Assembly: GCA_036417435.1 (NCBI GenBank)
Contig: CM070909.1
Coordinates: forward strand, 8,774,597-8,838,596
DNA from: Inia geoffrensis
Lineage: Eukaryota > Chordata > Mammalia > Artiodactyla > Iniidae
Direction: 5' to 3'
DNA length: 64,000 bases
The first letter of the stretch is position 1, and each line of letters starts with the position of its first letter. A program made the position numbers and the translations under genes. The notes under the pieces are model-generated. The model was not told where the DNA came from. It worked only from the letters and a program-made list of their open reading frames with translations, and did not search any database. Of the stretch, positions 23,801 to 32,325 are shown in pieces.

Positions 23801-26800
23801 GGATGTTCTGTGTCCTAGGGCGGGGGCAGTGGGCACCTTCCAGGAGGGCTGAGGGTAAGGTGGGAATGGGGGCTTGGGGGGTGGGTCCCAGAGGAGAGAC
23901 AGGTGGGAGGAGGCTGTTTGGGCCTCTTGTTCCCTTGACGGGGGCAGTAAGGCTGCAGAGAGGGAATGAGATAAGGAAGCGCCTACATGTCCCCGCCAAC
24001 AGCTCCTTGTCCTGTCCTCTGCCCTGTGCCCTCAGGAGTTTACATTCTGATTGGAGCCGGCGCCCTCATGATGCTGGTGGGTTTCCTGGGCTGCTGTGGG
24101 GCTGTGCAGGAGTCCCAGTGCATGCTGGGATTGGTGAGTGTCCCCTCTGTGCCCACAGCCCCTGGTGTCCCAGGGTGCCCACCCAAGATCCCATAGACCA
24201 GGGGGCGGGACGGGGCAGAGCGGGTGCCCAGGGTGCCCATCTCATTGCCCCCATCCCCGGCCCCGTGATGACACGCTGCCCCTCTTCCTTTCTGGAGCCT
24301 CTGTCTTATCACTTCCCTTAGGCAACTAAATGCCAGGACTTTGTTTTTCCCTTTGTCGGGGACCATGTTTGCTTTTTTTCCCTGAATCCACAGGTACCTT
24401 CGCCTCCCTTTCTTGTTTCAAAATTTGTTACAATTTTCCTCAAACTCCGGATTGTATTCACCTCCTTCTTTCCTCAAATCTCTGTGGTTTTTGTGAGCAG
24501 GTGAGGGTATTTTATCACTGACTCTTCGTTGACACCTTAGAAATATCAGTTCCGGGGTCTGTGCCACTCTCTCCTCCTGCGACTTTCCCCTCCTGGCCTT
24601 GGCTGAGTGCTGGCAGTTCTGTGGACCCCCTTCCGTCCCTTCCAGGCATCCCTTCCCGCCCCCAGATGCCGGGTCCCCAGATGCTTGTTCCGGCCTGCCG
24701 GCTGGGACTGTGCCTCACCCCAGCCCTTTCCCTTCCAGTTCTTTGGCTTCCTCTTGGTGATATTTGCCATTGAAATAGCTGCGGCCATCTGGGGATACTC
24801 CCACAAGGATGAGGTAGGTTTTTCCGTAAGGTCTCTTGGGAGTTAGGGGATGGGGTGATGGCGGTGGAAGGATGTCCCAGCTGGTCCCTTGCTTCGGCCT
24901 TTGGCCTCCAGCCATCAGACGCGCCTCTGAGGGGAACTCCCCAGGGAAGGGAATGCGAGTGTTCACACTACCCTGGGCGGGTGAGTGCCGGCCACTGCTT
25001 CCCAGGCCCTGGACGGCGCTGGCACGGAGTGGGTGTTCGGGCAGTATTGTTGGCTCAGTGTGTCTGCCCCTCACACCTCAGCAGCCCTCCCCTCAGCTTC
25101 TCTGGAACACGACTTAGGGAAATACGGCTTTGTCTGGCCCGGACCCACCACACACACCCCCAGTCCCTCCCCTCGTCTCTAAATCGGTGGCACGACCAGC
25201 CAAGAGCTGTACCCCGCTCGCTGGGGGGTCCAGAGATGCGTGGGTGGTGGTCCCCACTTCAAGGAGCTTTGACACTTAGTGTGGGAGAAAGACATGCATT
25301 TGACTAGTGTCACAGAAGTCATTTATAATCAGAAGCCCCGTGGGATTTGAAAGCCGGTGGGGGGAAGGGGGCTCTCTTCTGGCTTCATGGAGAGAGAGGG
25401 GTGTTGACCTAAACCCGGAAGGAGAGAGAGGATTTCAGGAGGAAAGCTGGTGGAGGCTGGAGCTCCCCGGCAAAGAAAGGTCTGAGCACAGCGGAGGGTG
25501 GGCTCAGTGGGGGGCCAGGGTGGGCTGCATCAGAACAGTGTTTCAGGAAGGGCTGTCTTGTCACGTTGAGCAGGAGGGGCCAAAGAAGAGAGACCCTGGA
25601 TACAGGCTTTTTTTTTTTTTTTTTTTTTTTTGCGGTATGCGGGCCTCTCACTGTCGTGGCCTCTCCCGTTGCGGAGCACAGGCTCCGGACGCGCAGGCTC
25701 AGCGGCCATGGCTCACGGGCCCAGCCGCTCCGCGGCACGTGGGATCTTCCCGGACCGGGGCACGAACCCGCGTCCCCTGCATCGGCAGGCGGACTCTCAG
25801 CCACTGCGCCACCAGGGAAGCCCTGCAGGCATTCTTAAACCCAGATGCGCCCAGGTGCAGAAGCATAACGCTACCTCCTTCGTGTTATAAAACAATAGCT
25901 ATAGCCGTTCTCCCCTGTTTGCACCAGACACTGTGCTACAGGCTTAATGCAACATCACCTTTAAATCCTCTCCATAACCTCTGAGGTGGAGACTATTATA
26001 ATCTCCATTCTACGTACGCAGAAACTCATGTACAGAGAGGTTTGGTAATTTGCCAAAAGTCACCCAGTCTCTGAGTGAAGGAAAAAAGATGGAAGCCTGA
26101 AAAACTAGCTGAATCAGGAGTAGGATTTTTGTTTTTAGTTCCTTAGATTGAGGCAATTTAATTTTGTTTCTAGGTAGAAGGGAAGGAGCCAAGTGGGGCT
26201 GAAGGGACCAACCAAAGGTGCAAAAAGAAGGGGAAATGGGGCGGAGTGGTTGAGAGTTCTCCTGCCGATGCAGGGGACACGGGTTCGTGCCCCGGTCCGG
26301 GAAGATCCCACATGCCTCGGAGCGGCTGGGCCCGTGAGCCATGGCCGCTGGGCCTGCGCGTCCGGAGCCTGTGCTCCGCAACGGGAGAGGCCGCAACAGT
26401 GAGAGGCCCGCGTACCGCCAAAAAAAAAAAAAAAGGGGAAATGGCTGGAGCGGTTCCTAGAGGATGTGGGAGGAGATGAGGGGGGACCTCGGAGGCCCCG
26501 AGGCGGGGAGGTCCTAGTCCAGTGGCTTGTCCGCTCCGGGAACTTGTGGCTGCACGTGAACAAGACGGAACAGGTGATGTTCGTTCATAAAGAAGCCATC
26601 TCTGCTCCTCTCTTGTCTGTGCATCCCAGGTGATCAAGGAAGTCCAGGAATTTTACAGGGACACCTACAACAAGCTGAAAAACAAGGATGAGCCCCAGCG
26701 GGAGACGCTGAAAGCCATCCACTACGCGGTACACTGGCTTCGCTAAGACGCTGCCCTTCTCCTTGCCTTTCTTCAGAACGTGTGTACATCTCTATTTCAG

Positions 26801-28853
26801 TCCTCTTTATTTATCTCTCCCACCCCCATCCCTGTCCTTCCCTCTGCAGCTGGACTGCTGTGGTTTGGCTGGGGGAGTAGAACAATTTATCTCAGACATC
26901 TGCCCCAAAAAGAACATACTCGACAACCTCACGACGAAGGTAAGCTTACACGCAAGACCCTTGTGCCCGGCCCAGCTGCTCTGGGCAAATCCTGCCAAAG
27001 TGGACTTGCATTCAGCTCCCTTGATCTGGGAAGACAGCATCCCAGTGCTTCCTAAACACCTCTTCCCCCTGGGAAGGACCCAAGGTGGCCATCTCCTTTC
27101 TCCCCTGCCCTGGACCTCTGTTTCCTCAAGGGCGGCAAAACAAAGTCCAGGGAAATAACAAAGTGTTCTAGCTCCCTGCAACGATTGGGCCCTCCAGCCA
27201 TCATGCATGGGCGATGCTCCCAGGCCTGGACTCCTGCTTTATAGACTTGTGAGCAGCTCATGATTGTGAGCTAGAGCAAATGTCCAAACTTCAGAATAAT
27301 CGGAGATAACCCTATGGCCAGATAAGACACGGACCCCAAAGCAAGGGCTCATCCCTCTTCCCTCCCTGATTTCTTGCCCGAAGTTTGGGGACCCACCTCC
27401 CATCTCTCTCCTGGTTCTCCTTTCCATCCACCAGCCAGTCCCCAGCCCTTGCTCTGGGACCACCAGTGCTCCGGGTATGAGATGGGTGCCGTGGGGGGTA
27501 TGGGGGAGCCTGGAACAGGACCATGTGTGACCTGGGTCTTGGTTTGCCCCCCAAGTCCTGCCCTGAGGCCATCGAAGAGGTCTTCCAAAACAAATTCCAC
27601 ATCATAGGCGCTGTGGGCATCGGGATTGCCGTGGTGATGGTGAGTGCCGGTGGGGGGGGGGGGGGGGGGGTGGAGGCATCGGGAGGGAATCTTAGTAATT
27701 AAGATTGATTAAGCCCTTGCTCCGGCCAGGCACTGTTTTAGCTAATCAACTAATTTATCAACTAATTTAAGCCTCGCCATATCCACGACGTGGGAACTAT
27801 TCGTATTCCCATTTCACAGACTCGGGCCCGGAGAGACAGAGAGGTTGAGTACATTGATCAAAGTCTCTGAGGTCAGGAGTGACGCATCTGGGAGTTGAAC
27901 TCACTGTGTCTCCAGAATCCACTCCCATAACCGTTAAGGTGCAGGGATAAATGTAAGGTGATTCCACTGTGTCTGGTCCACGGACCACACTTGGAACAGC
28001 AAGGATGTAGATCACCCAGACCTGTTAGTGACCCCGGGATAACCTTAAGAACATGTTTTCACCGTGCACCTGCTTTTCCTTGCCCCACGAAAGTAGTTCA
28101 GTAAAAGCAACATGGATGTGAGCTGTCTCACCTCCCACTGTGGTCAGAAAGACACCCCAAGGTGAAAACCAGGAGGAGACTGAAAGCTTCCAACAATCTG
28201 CTCTCGTGTCAGGAGCCCCCAGGGGCCAACCAGCTTCCCTGGGGTCACCCGTCTTCCCCGACAAGGGAGTGATGAGACTCTGTAGGGGACACAGCCTTCC
28301 TCTGCCCCTTGCAAAGACTCCCCCAGAGGGAGAATCGCTTCCTGTCTTAGTGGTAATTGACACCCCTCCTCTGCATCTAGGAAAGGCTTGAAGCAGCTTT
28401 CAGTAAAAGGCGTGACAATACCTTTAAAACCAGAATAGAAAACACACACATACACAAAGAGGGAAGTGAAAGTATTGGCCTGTAGACACTATGGGAATAG
28501 CTGGCGCTGGAGCATTCAATTTAAGAGTGCTCACCTTGAGAGTTCCCAGGGAGCTGTCCTGTGCAGCCTGCAGTGGCCGATGGCTGCAGCCTCAGAATGC
28601 CCCTGGTCAGCAGTCCCTCCGCTGTCTTACTTACATTCCTCCTGCTTCACACCCTTTACCTCATTTGGCCTCGTGGGCACCTTCTCCTTGTCATTTGTAG
28701 CGGCCAGCATGTCTCCCGTCTTCCCCTCTCCCTCCGCCTTCCCGCAGCAAGGCCACATAACTCCTCACACCCCTTCCTGTCTTCCAGATATTTGGCATGA
28801 TCTTCAGCATGATCCTGTGCTGTGCCATCCGCAGGAACCGAGAGATGGTCTAG
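17698..28853 (+). CDS. CD9: CD9 tetraspanin, coding exons 2-8 (5'-partial)
   Basis: CD9 is a four-pass plasma-membrane tetraspanin that organises microdomains with integrins and the Ig proteins EWI-2 and EWI-F, and is needed on the egg for gamete fusion. The coding join is 17698..17800, 24036..24133, 24739..24813, 26630..26728, 26850..26939, 27556..27639, 28788..28853 (615 nt, 204 codons plus stop). Phases are 0,1,0,0,0,0,0. Assuming a 22-codon exon 1, as in human CD9, the protein is 226 aa. Visible: rest of TM1, small loop with two overlapping sequons (N50, N51), TM2, cytoplasmic loop with Cys pair, TM3, large loop with CCG motif (150-152) and the partner cysteines 165 and 179, TM4, and a juxtamembrane Cys pair before the RRNREMV tail. 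All four large-loop cysteines are present, and the frame is open throughout. The small loop is two residues shorter than human. Exon 1, the start codon and promoter lie upstream of the window. Confidence 0.97.
18957..19336 (+). mobile_element. Long-form CHR SINE
   Basis: The body 18971..19310 starts cttccctggtggcgcagtgg and ends gcagccaaaaataaataaat. Flanks agctacacccacac and aactacacacaca are diverged target duplications. Confidence 0.88.
19708..19810 (-). mobile_element. L1 3'-end fragment
   Basis: T18 followed by attggagtatagttgattta and the gtacagcaaagtgagtcagt block. It stops where the next SINE begins. Confidence 0.8.
19811..19933 (-). mobile_element. Short CHR-related SINE
   Basis: Antisense: ggcctcgtggcttatgggat, aaccaggggttgaacctggg, end accgccagggaagtccc, with a small tgg insertion near 19914. 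Confidence 0.85.
21106..21161. repeat. 28-bp tandem duplication
   Basis: gcactgtttgcaagatg plus an 11-base G-rich tail occurs at 21106..21133 and 21134..21161, differing at one base. Confidence 0.9.
22735..22895 (-). mobile_element. MIR SINE
   Basis: Antisense: gcctaatcctcacggcaatc, cagtttgcagatggaagaca, cccagggtcacagagccggc. Confidence 0.7.
23355..23460 (-). mobile_element. MIR SINE, partial
   Basis: Antisense: ctcattttactaataaggaa, cccaagatcacacagcagtt, agcagagctgggaccag. Confidence 0.65.
24036..24133 (+). CDS. CD9: CD9 exon 3
   Basis: Begins in phase 1, completing the Gly codon split with exon 2, and encodes [19 protein letters not shown], which is most of TM2. It continues with [14 protein letters not shown], the short cytoplasmic loop with cysteines that are palmitoylated in tetraspanins, and the start of TM3. 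Acceptor ctcag, donor gtgagt. The protein matches human CD9 essentially residue for residue. Confidence 0.97.
24134..24738 (+). other. CD9: CD9 intron 3
   Basis: 605 bp from gtgagt to ccttccag, G+C rich near both ends. I see no repeat or other feature in it. Confidence 0.93.
24739..24813 (+). CDS. CD9: CD9 exon 4
   Basis: Twenty-five codons in phase 0 encode the rest of TM3 ([20 protein letters not shown]) and the first residues of the large extracellular loop (SHKDE). The acceptor ccttccag has a strong pyrimidine tract; the donor is gtaggt. Intron 3, upstream of it, is only 605 bp. Confidence 0.97.
25601..25830 (-). mobile_element. Young CHR SINE
   Basis: Body 25608..25823: long T run, tgcggtatgcgggcctctca, end gcgccaccagggaagccc. 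Short flanks tacaggc and tgcaggc. Confidence 0.93.
25890..26090 (-). mobile_element. MIR SINE
   Basis: Antisense: gcaccagacactgtgctaca, ctctgaggtggagactatta, gccaaaagtcacccagtctc. Confidence 0.7.
26228..26444 (+). mobile_element. Young CHR SINE, 5'-clipped, 12-bp TSD
   Basis: The body starts ggcggagtggttgagagttc, so about 12 bases of the usual head are missing and the A box is altered. A15 tail. Duplications aaggggaaatgg at 26228 and 26433. Confidence 0.9.
26630..26728 (+). CDS. CD9: CD9 exon 5
   Basis: Thirty-three codons encode the A/B helix part of the large extracellular loop, from [16 protein letters not shown] to AIHYA. The acceptor is gcatcccag. The donor is weak: GCG followed by gtacac, matching the consensus poorly beyond GT. 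If intron 5 (121 bp) were retained, translation would stop after five extra codons (taa at 26744..26746). Confidence 0.95.
26729..26849 (+). other. CD9: CD9 intron 5
   Basis: 121 bp, very short. Donor gtacac is weak; the acceptor follows a pyrimidine-rich stretch. Stop codon taa in frame at 26744..26746 if retained. Confidence 0.95.
26850..26939 (+). CDS. CD9: CD9 exon 6 (CCG motif, variable large loop)
   Basis: Thirty codons encode LDCCGLAGG with the tetraspanin CCG signature, then [12 protein letters not shown] with the third loop cysteine, and the variable segment NILDNLTTK. The NLT tripeptide (inferred residues 173-175) is an N-glycosylation sequon absent from human CD9 and aligns with mouse SFQ 173-175. 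Acceptor cctctgcag after a long pyrimidine tract, donor gtaagc. Confidence 0.96.
26940..27555 (+). other. CD9: CD9 intron 6
   Basis: 616 bp, donor gtaagc, acceptor ccccccaag. No repeat recognised. Confidence 0.95.
27556..27639 (+). CDS. CD9: CD9 exon 7
   Basis: Twenty-eight codons in phase 0. [16 protein letters not shown] supplies the fourth large-loop cysteine and the last loop helix; [12 protein letters not shown] begins TM4. The acceptor is ccccccaag and the donor gtgagt. A run of 19 G starts 13 bases into the following intron. Confidence 0.96.
27652..27670 (+). repeat. G19 homopolymer near exon 7 donor
   Basis: Nineteen consecutive G beginning 13 bases after the exon 7 / intron 7 boundary. 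Length in the assembly may be unreliable. Confidence 0.9.
27700..27925 (-). mobile_element. MIR SINE
   Basis: Antisense: ccggccaggcactgttttag, cccatttcacagactcgggc, gagagacagagaggttgagt. A small internal duplication of aactaattta lies near 27748..27769. Confidence 0.75.
28788..28853 (+). CDS. CD9: CD9 exon 8, terminal coding part
   Basis: Twenty-one codons plus tag. They finish TM4 ([10 protein letters not shown]) and encode a juxtamembrane Cys pair, typical tetraspanin palmitoylation sites, and the short cytoplasmic tail AIRRNREMV. Acceptor cttccag. The exon continues into the 3'UTR. Confidence 0.97.
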   Translation: MFGMIFSMILCCAIRRNREMV

Positions 28854-29134
28854 AGTCAGCGCTGCAGCCGTGAGCAGGGAAGTTCACCCCTGAAGACTGT
28901 TGGTTATTTTCTCGGGCGTCTGTGTTTTTTTGTGTGTGGTTTTTGTTTGTTTGTTTTTCTTTGCCACTAACTTTAGTGTTCATTCTGCATGTCTAAACAA
29001 AAAGCTTGTTCTACATTGGCGTTTTTAATGCTTTATTCAATATTGATATTTGTAGTTAAGGGACTTGGGTTTGCTCTGGCTTCTATTTTTTTTGGTCATT
29101 TGTTTTTGCTTATTATGTTAAGCAGAAATCCTGC

Positions 29135-29140
29135 AATAAA
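29135..29140 (+). terminator. CD9 proximal poly(A) signal AATAAA
   Basis: Canonical hexamer 282 bases after the stop codon, followed by T-rich sequence. It could give a shorter 3'UTR. Confidence 0.5.
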
Positions 29141-29274
29141 AGGTACTATATTTGCTAGGCTCTAGGCAAAAGATATTGTATATAAAGAGATTTTTGTGTG
29201 TGTCTTTAAATAGATAAAAAATGTCTATCAAGTTTAATCAGGTTGTAACTTATGTTAAAGACAATTTGATACAT

Positions 29275-29280
29275 AATAAA
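29275..29280 (+). terminator. CD9 distal poly(A) signal AATAAA
   Basis: Canonical hexamer with a GT-rich element (ggttctggggttttg) about 20 bases downstream, the usual arrangement for cleavage. It is the likely main 3' end of CD9. Confidence 0.75.
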
Positions 29281-29300
29281 AGATGATGACAACATCCCAA

Positions 29301-30364
29301 ACTGGTTCTGGGGTTTTGCTTCCCTAAATTTTTTTTTGAGCTGTTTATTTTCTCAAATGTTTTTCACCTGCTCTTTGCTCTGTGCGTACATGAGAAGTAG
29401 GTGGGAAGGTTGGTCTCCCTACTTTACTAGTGAAGAAATCAGGGCATGGAGGGATGAAGGGATTTTGATCCAAGATCTCACCGTTGTTGACACATCAACA
29501 CTGGAGCCGAGCCCAGGACTCTTTCTTGCAGCAATGTGATGTGTCTTGAGGATACAGTAGTAAACATGAGCTCCCCGATGGCCCAGACTTTGTTTTATTC
29601 CCTGCTATACCCTCAGCACCTAGCACCTATTGCCTAGTGCATGGTAGGTACTCAAGATTTGTTGCTTGAGTAAATGAGGGTATACTCATCAGGGTTTAAA
29701 CAGAAGCAGAATATTAGGTAACTTTTTTTTACAGGGATTTGACCTTACACAATCGCTGGAGCTGGTTAAGCAGTCTCTATAAGACTATGATCTTTGCTTC
29801 CGACGTTGGAACTCGACGCCCACAGGCAGAGAGTCGGGGAGGACAGATGGATGTAACGGGGGTGAGATCGAGAATGTGGAGCCCACGAGGACAGACAAAT
29901 CCGCGTCTGTTCTTGTTCTTGATGATGGTGGTGTGGGTCCTGCAGAGGCCAGGACCCCATGCGGTGGACCCGAACACACACCGGCTGGGATGTGGAGAAC
30001 CTGAGTAAGCCAGCAAAGCGGCAGCAATCCGTGTGAGCTGCGGAATGCCTGCTGCTCCATTTCCACCTCCGGTTGTGCTCCACTCTAACCAGAAAGGAGG
30101 AGGAAGAGGCATGCTGCGGGATGTCAGTCACCCTCACCAAGCCACCGTGCGGGAGACAGTCTTTACTCAGAAAGCCTACAATCTAGTGAGCAGTTGAGAG
30201 CATCAAGCCAGCAATTACGACAGAGTGAGATGAGCACCACAAGAGGGGAAGTACAGAAGTGTAGGAAACCTGTTTTTATCTTCCACTCCTTGATTCAGTC
30301 TGGGCTCTTTCTCAACATTAAAAAAAGAGAGAGGGAGCCAAAATGGCCCCGAACGCCATTACAT
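29301..30364. other. Intergenic region after CD9
   Basis: A sequence resembling the distal end of L2 lies at 29580..29685 (cctcagcacctagcaccta, gtgcatggtaggtactcaag). 29400..29525 is MIR-like in antisense. 29690..30300 is unassigned, with open frames on both strands that look random. No gene seen. Confidence 0.6.
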
Positions 30365-31222
30365 TAAAAAATCAGAACACCAGTGTTCACAGCAGTGTTA
30401 GCCACGAGAGGCAAAAGGTGAAAACAACCCAAAACTGTCCATCAGCAGATGAAGGGATAAACAAAATGTGGTAGATCCATACAACAGAGTACAGTAAGTC
30501 CCCTACATACGAACCTTCAAGCTGCAAACTTTCAAAGATGCGAACATGCCTTCGCACGTCCAATCACCTAAGTTAGTTCTTGTGTCTGGCATACATTGTC
30601 ACGTGCGTGCATCCTCTACAAGTGGTTGTGCTTTTGTGTACTTCGTACAGTACTGTATATAGTAGTACAGTATTTTTATTTCAAGCCCAGGATGTCCAGC
30701 AGCAAGTGTAAAAGCAGCAGTATGTAGCCGATTGTGTTAGTTGGGTACCTCGGCTAACTTTGTTGGACATATGAACAAATTGGACTTAGAAACGTCGTCT
30801 CGGAATGGAACTCGTTTGTATGTAGGGGACTTACTGTGTTATTTCGCCTCCAAAAGAAATGAAATCCCAACACATGCTACAACACGGATGAGCCTTGAAG
30901 ACATTATGCCAAGCAAAAGAAGCCAGACACAAAAGAACAAATACTGGACGATCCCAGTTATATGAGGTACCTAGAATAGGTAAATTCATAGAGACAGTAA
31001 GTAGATTGGAGGTAACCAGGGGCTGGGGAGAGGAGAATGGGGAGTTATGGTATAATGAGTGCAGAGTTTCCGTTTGGGATAAAGAAAAAGGCGTGGAAGT
31101 AGATAGTGGTGATGGCTGCACAACACTGAAATGTACTCAGTGCCAGCAAACTGTACACCTAAAGGTGGTTAAAATGGTAAGTTGTATGCTAGGTTTATTT
31201 TACCACAATTAAAAAAATAAAT
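30365..31222 (+). mobile_element. L1M 3' end carrying a Tigger-like insertion
   Basis: Sense L1M: aatggccc, caacccaaaactgtccatca, tgaaatcccaacacatgcta, gaggtacctagaataggtaa, ctgtacacctaaaggtggtt, A-rich end. The host sequence is interrupted at 30492..30836. Confidence 0.75.
30492..30836. mobile_element. Tigger/mariner-like non-autonomous DNA transposon
   Basis: 345 bp with near-perfect terminal inverted repeats: cagtaagtcccctacatac at the left, its exact complement at the right end. A TA dinucleotide precedes it, as expected for a TcMar target. No transposase ORF. The exact family name is not certain. Confidence 0.75.
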
Positions 31223-31399
31223 CCAAGCTGGGTTAGCATCCTTGGGTCTTTCTGCTGTTCTGTGGCCTCAGTCCCTTACTAATTTGAGCACTTGAAGGAT
31301 AACTGCTATTTCAGTTGTGCAAATAACAGGCCAGTCGTTTGTTTTATCTCACAGTGAGTGAGACCGTCTTAATTCACAGCATCACAATCCCTGAATAAT
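31223..31399. other. Unassigned intergenic stretch
   Basis: Nothing recognised between the L1M end and the next SINE. Confidence 0.4.
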
Positions 31400-31535
31400 G
31401 GTAGTATTCACCCTGGGGACTTCCCTGGCAGTCCAGTGGTTTGGACTCTGTGCTTCCACTGCAGGGGCCATGGGCTCAATACCTGGTCAGGGAACCAAGA
31501 TCCCGCATGCCAAAAAAAAGGTAATATCCACCCTG
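31400..31535 (+). mobile_element. Short CHR-related SINE with 16-bp TSD
   Basis: The body 31416..31519 starts gggacttccctggcagtcca and ends in A8. Duplications ggta(g/a)tatycaccctg at 31400 and 31520 (two mismatches). Confidence 0.88.
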
Positions 31536-31950
31536 CTCGTGACTGCCAGCTCCCTCTAGGAAAAGCAGGTCCCATATACACACTTCCCAGTCCCGGCTTC
31601 TTTGCTGGAGAGAGTGGAGTCAGCAAAACAGATTGCTGCTACGTAAACTGAGGAATGCCTCAGAGTTATACCCTGTCTTTCCGTTTGTCATAAATAATGG
31701 ACCACCTGGGTAGCTTCAGCGAAAGCGAACAGTTTATTAAGAACACAGGTAGTATCTCATGGAACCCAAACATGGAAACACAGTTAAGCTGTAGGAGATC
31801 CTGGAACCACGGACTGGGCACTCTCCGCTTCGGGGTGCTGTGTTTTGCTCTCCAAAGACACCAATTGTCTCTGCTACTCAGTCTACGAGGGGTGGAAAGA
31901 GAGCAGGTGTTCAGCTCCCAGGCTTACACAGAGACAACCTCCACCAGCCC

Positions 31951-32325
31951 CACTTGAAGTTTTTTGGGTTTTTTGTTTTTTTTTTTTTTAAAAAGGGGGG
32001 CTTCAAATGCTTGGCTTGCTATTTATTTATTTATGGCTGTGTTGCATCTTCGTTTCTGTGCGAGGGCTTTCTCTAGTTGTGGCAAGCGGGGGCCACTCTT
32101 CATCGCGGTGCACGGGCCTCTCACTGTCGCGGCCTCTCTTGTTGCGGAGCACAGGCTCCAGACGCGCAGGCTCAGTAGTTGTGGCTCACGGGCCTAGCTG
32201 CTCCGCAGCATGTGGGATCTTCCCGGACCAGGGCTCGAACCCGTGTCCCCTGCATTAGCAGGCAGATTCTCAACCACTGCGCCACCAGGGAAGCCCCCCC
32301 ACACACACACACACTTGAAGTTTTT
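31951..32325 (-). mobile_element. Chimeric/intermediate CHR SINE with 14-bp TSD
   Basis: The body 31965..32311 joins a long-type tail (attt repeats, ggctgtgttgcatcttcg, ctctagttgtggcaagcg) to a young-type middle (gggcctctcactgtcgcggc). Duplications cacttgaagttttt at 31951 and 32312. A (ca)8 run sits at its head. Confidence 0.85.

Larger units (their letters stand above)
17801..24035 (+). other. CD9: CD9 intron 2
   Basis: Begins gtgagt and ends ctcag. Holds a long CHR SINE, an L1 3' end next to a short SINE, two MIRs and a 28-bp tandem duplication. No gene or clear repeat seen in 17801..18956, 19337..19707, 19934..21105, 21162..22734 and 23461..24035. The minus strand at 20362..21261 is open for 299 codons but resembles nothing I know. 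Confidence 0.9.
24814..26629 (+). other. CD9: CD9 intron 4
   Basis: 1.8 kb from gtaggt to cccag. It holds two CHR SINEs and one MIR. Nothing recognised in 24814..25600 or 26445..26629. Confidence 0.93.
27640..28787 (+). other. CD9: CD9 intron 7
   Basis: 1148 bp, donor gtgagt, acceptor cttccag. Holds the G19 run and one antisense MIR. Nothing recognised in 27926..28787. Confidence 0.95.
28854..29300 (+). other. CD9: CD9 3' untranslated region
   Basis: About 450 bases follow the stop codon up to the distal poly(A) site. The sequence is T-rich, with a tttgtttgtttgttt stretch near 28945 and no SINE or other insertion. The end is approximate: cleavage is placed about 20 bases after the second AATAAA, before the GT-rich stretch near 29302..29315. 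Confidence 0.85.

Noticed and set aside
25307..25984. 225-codon + strand open frame
   Set aside because: Runs through a SINE poly-T (Phe run) and the SINE body in CD9 intron 4. Spurious.
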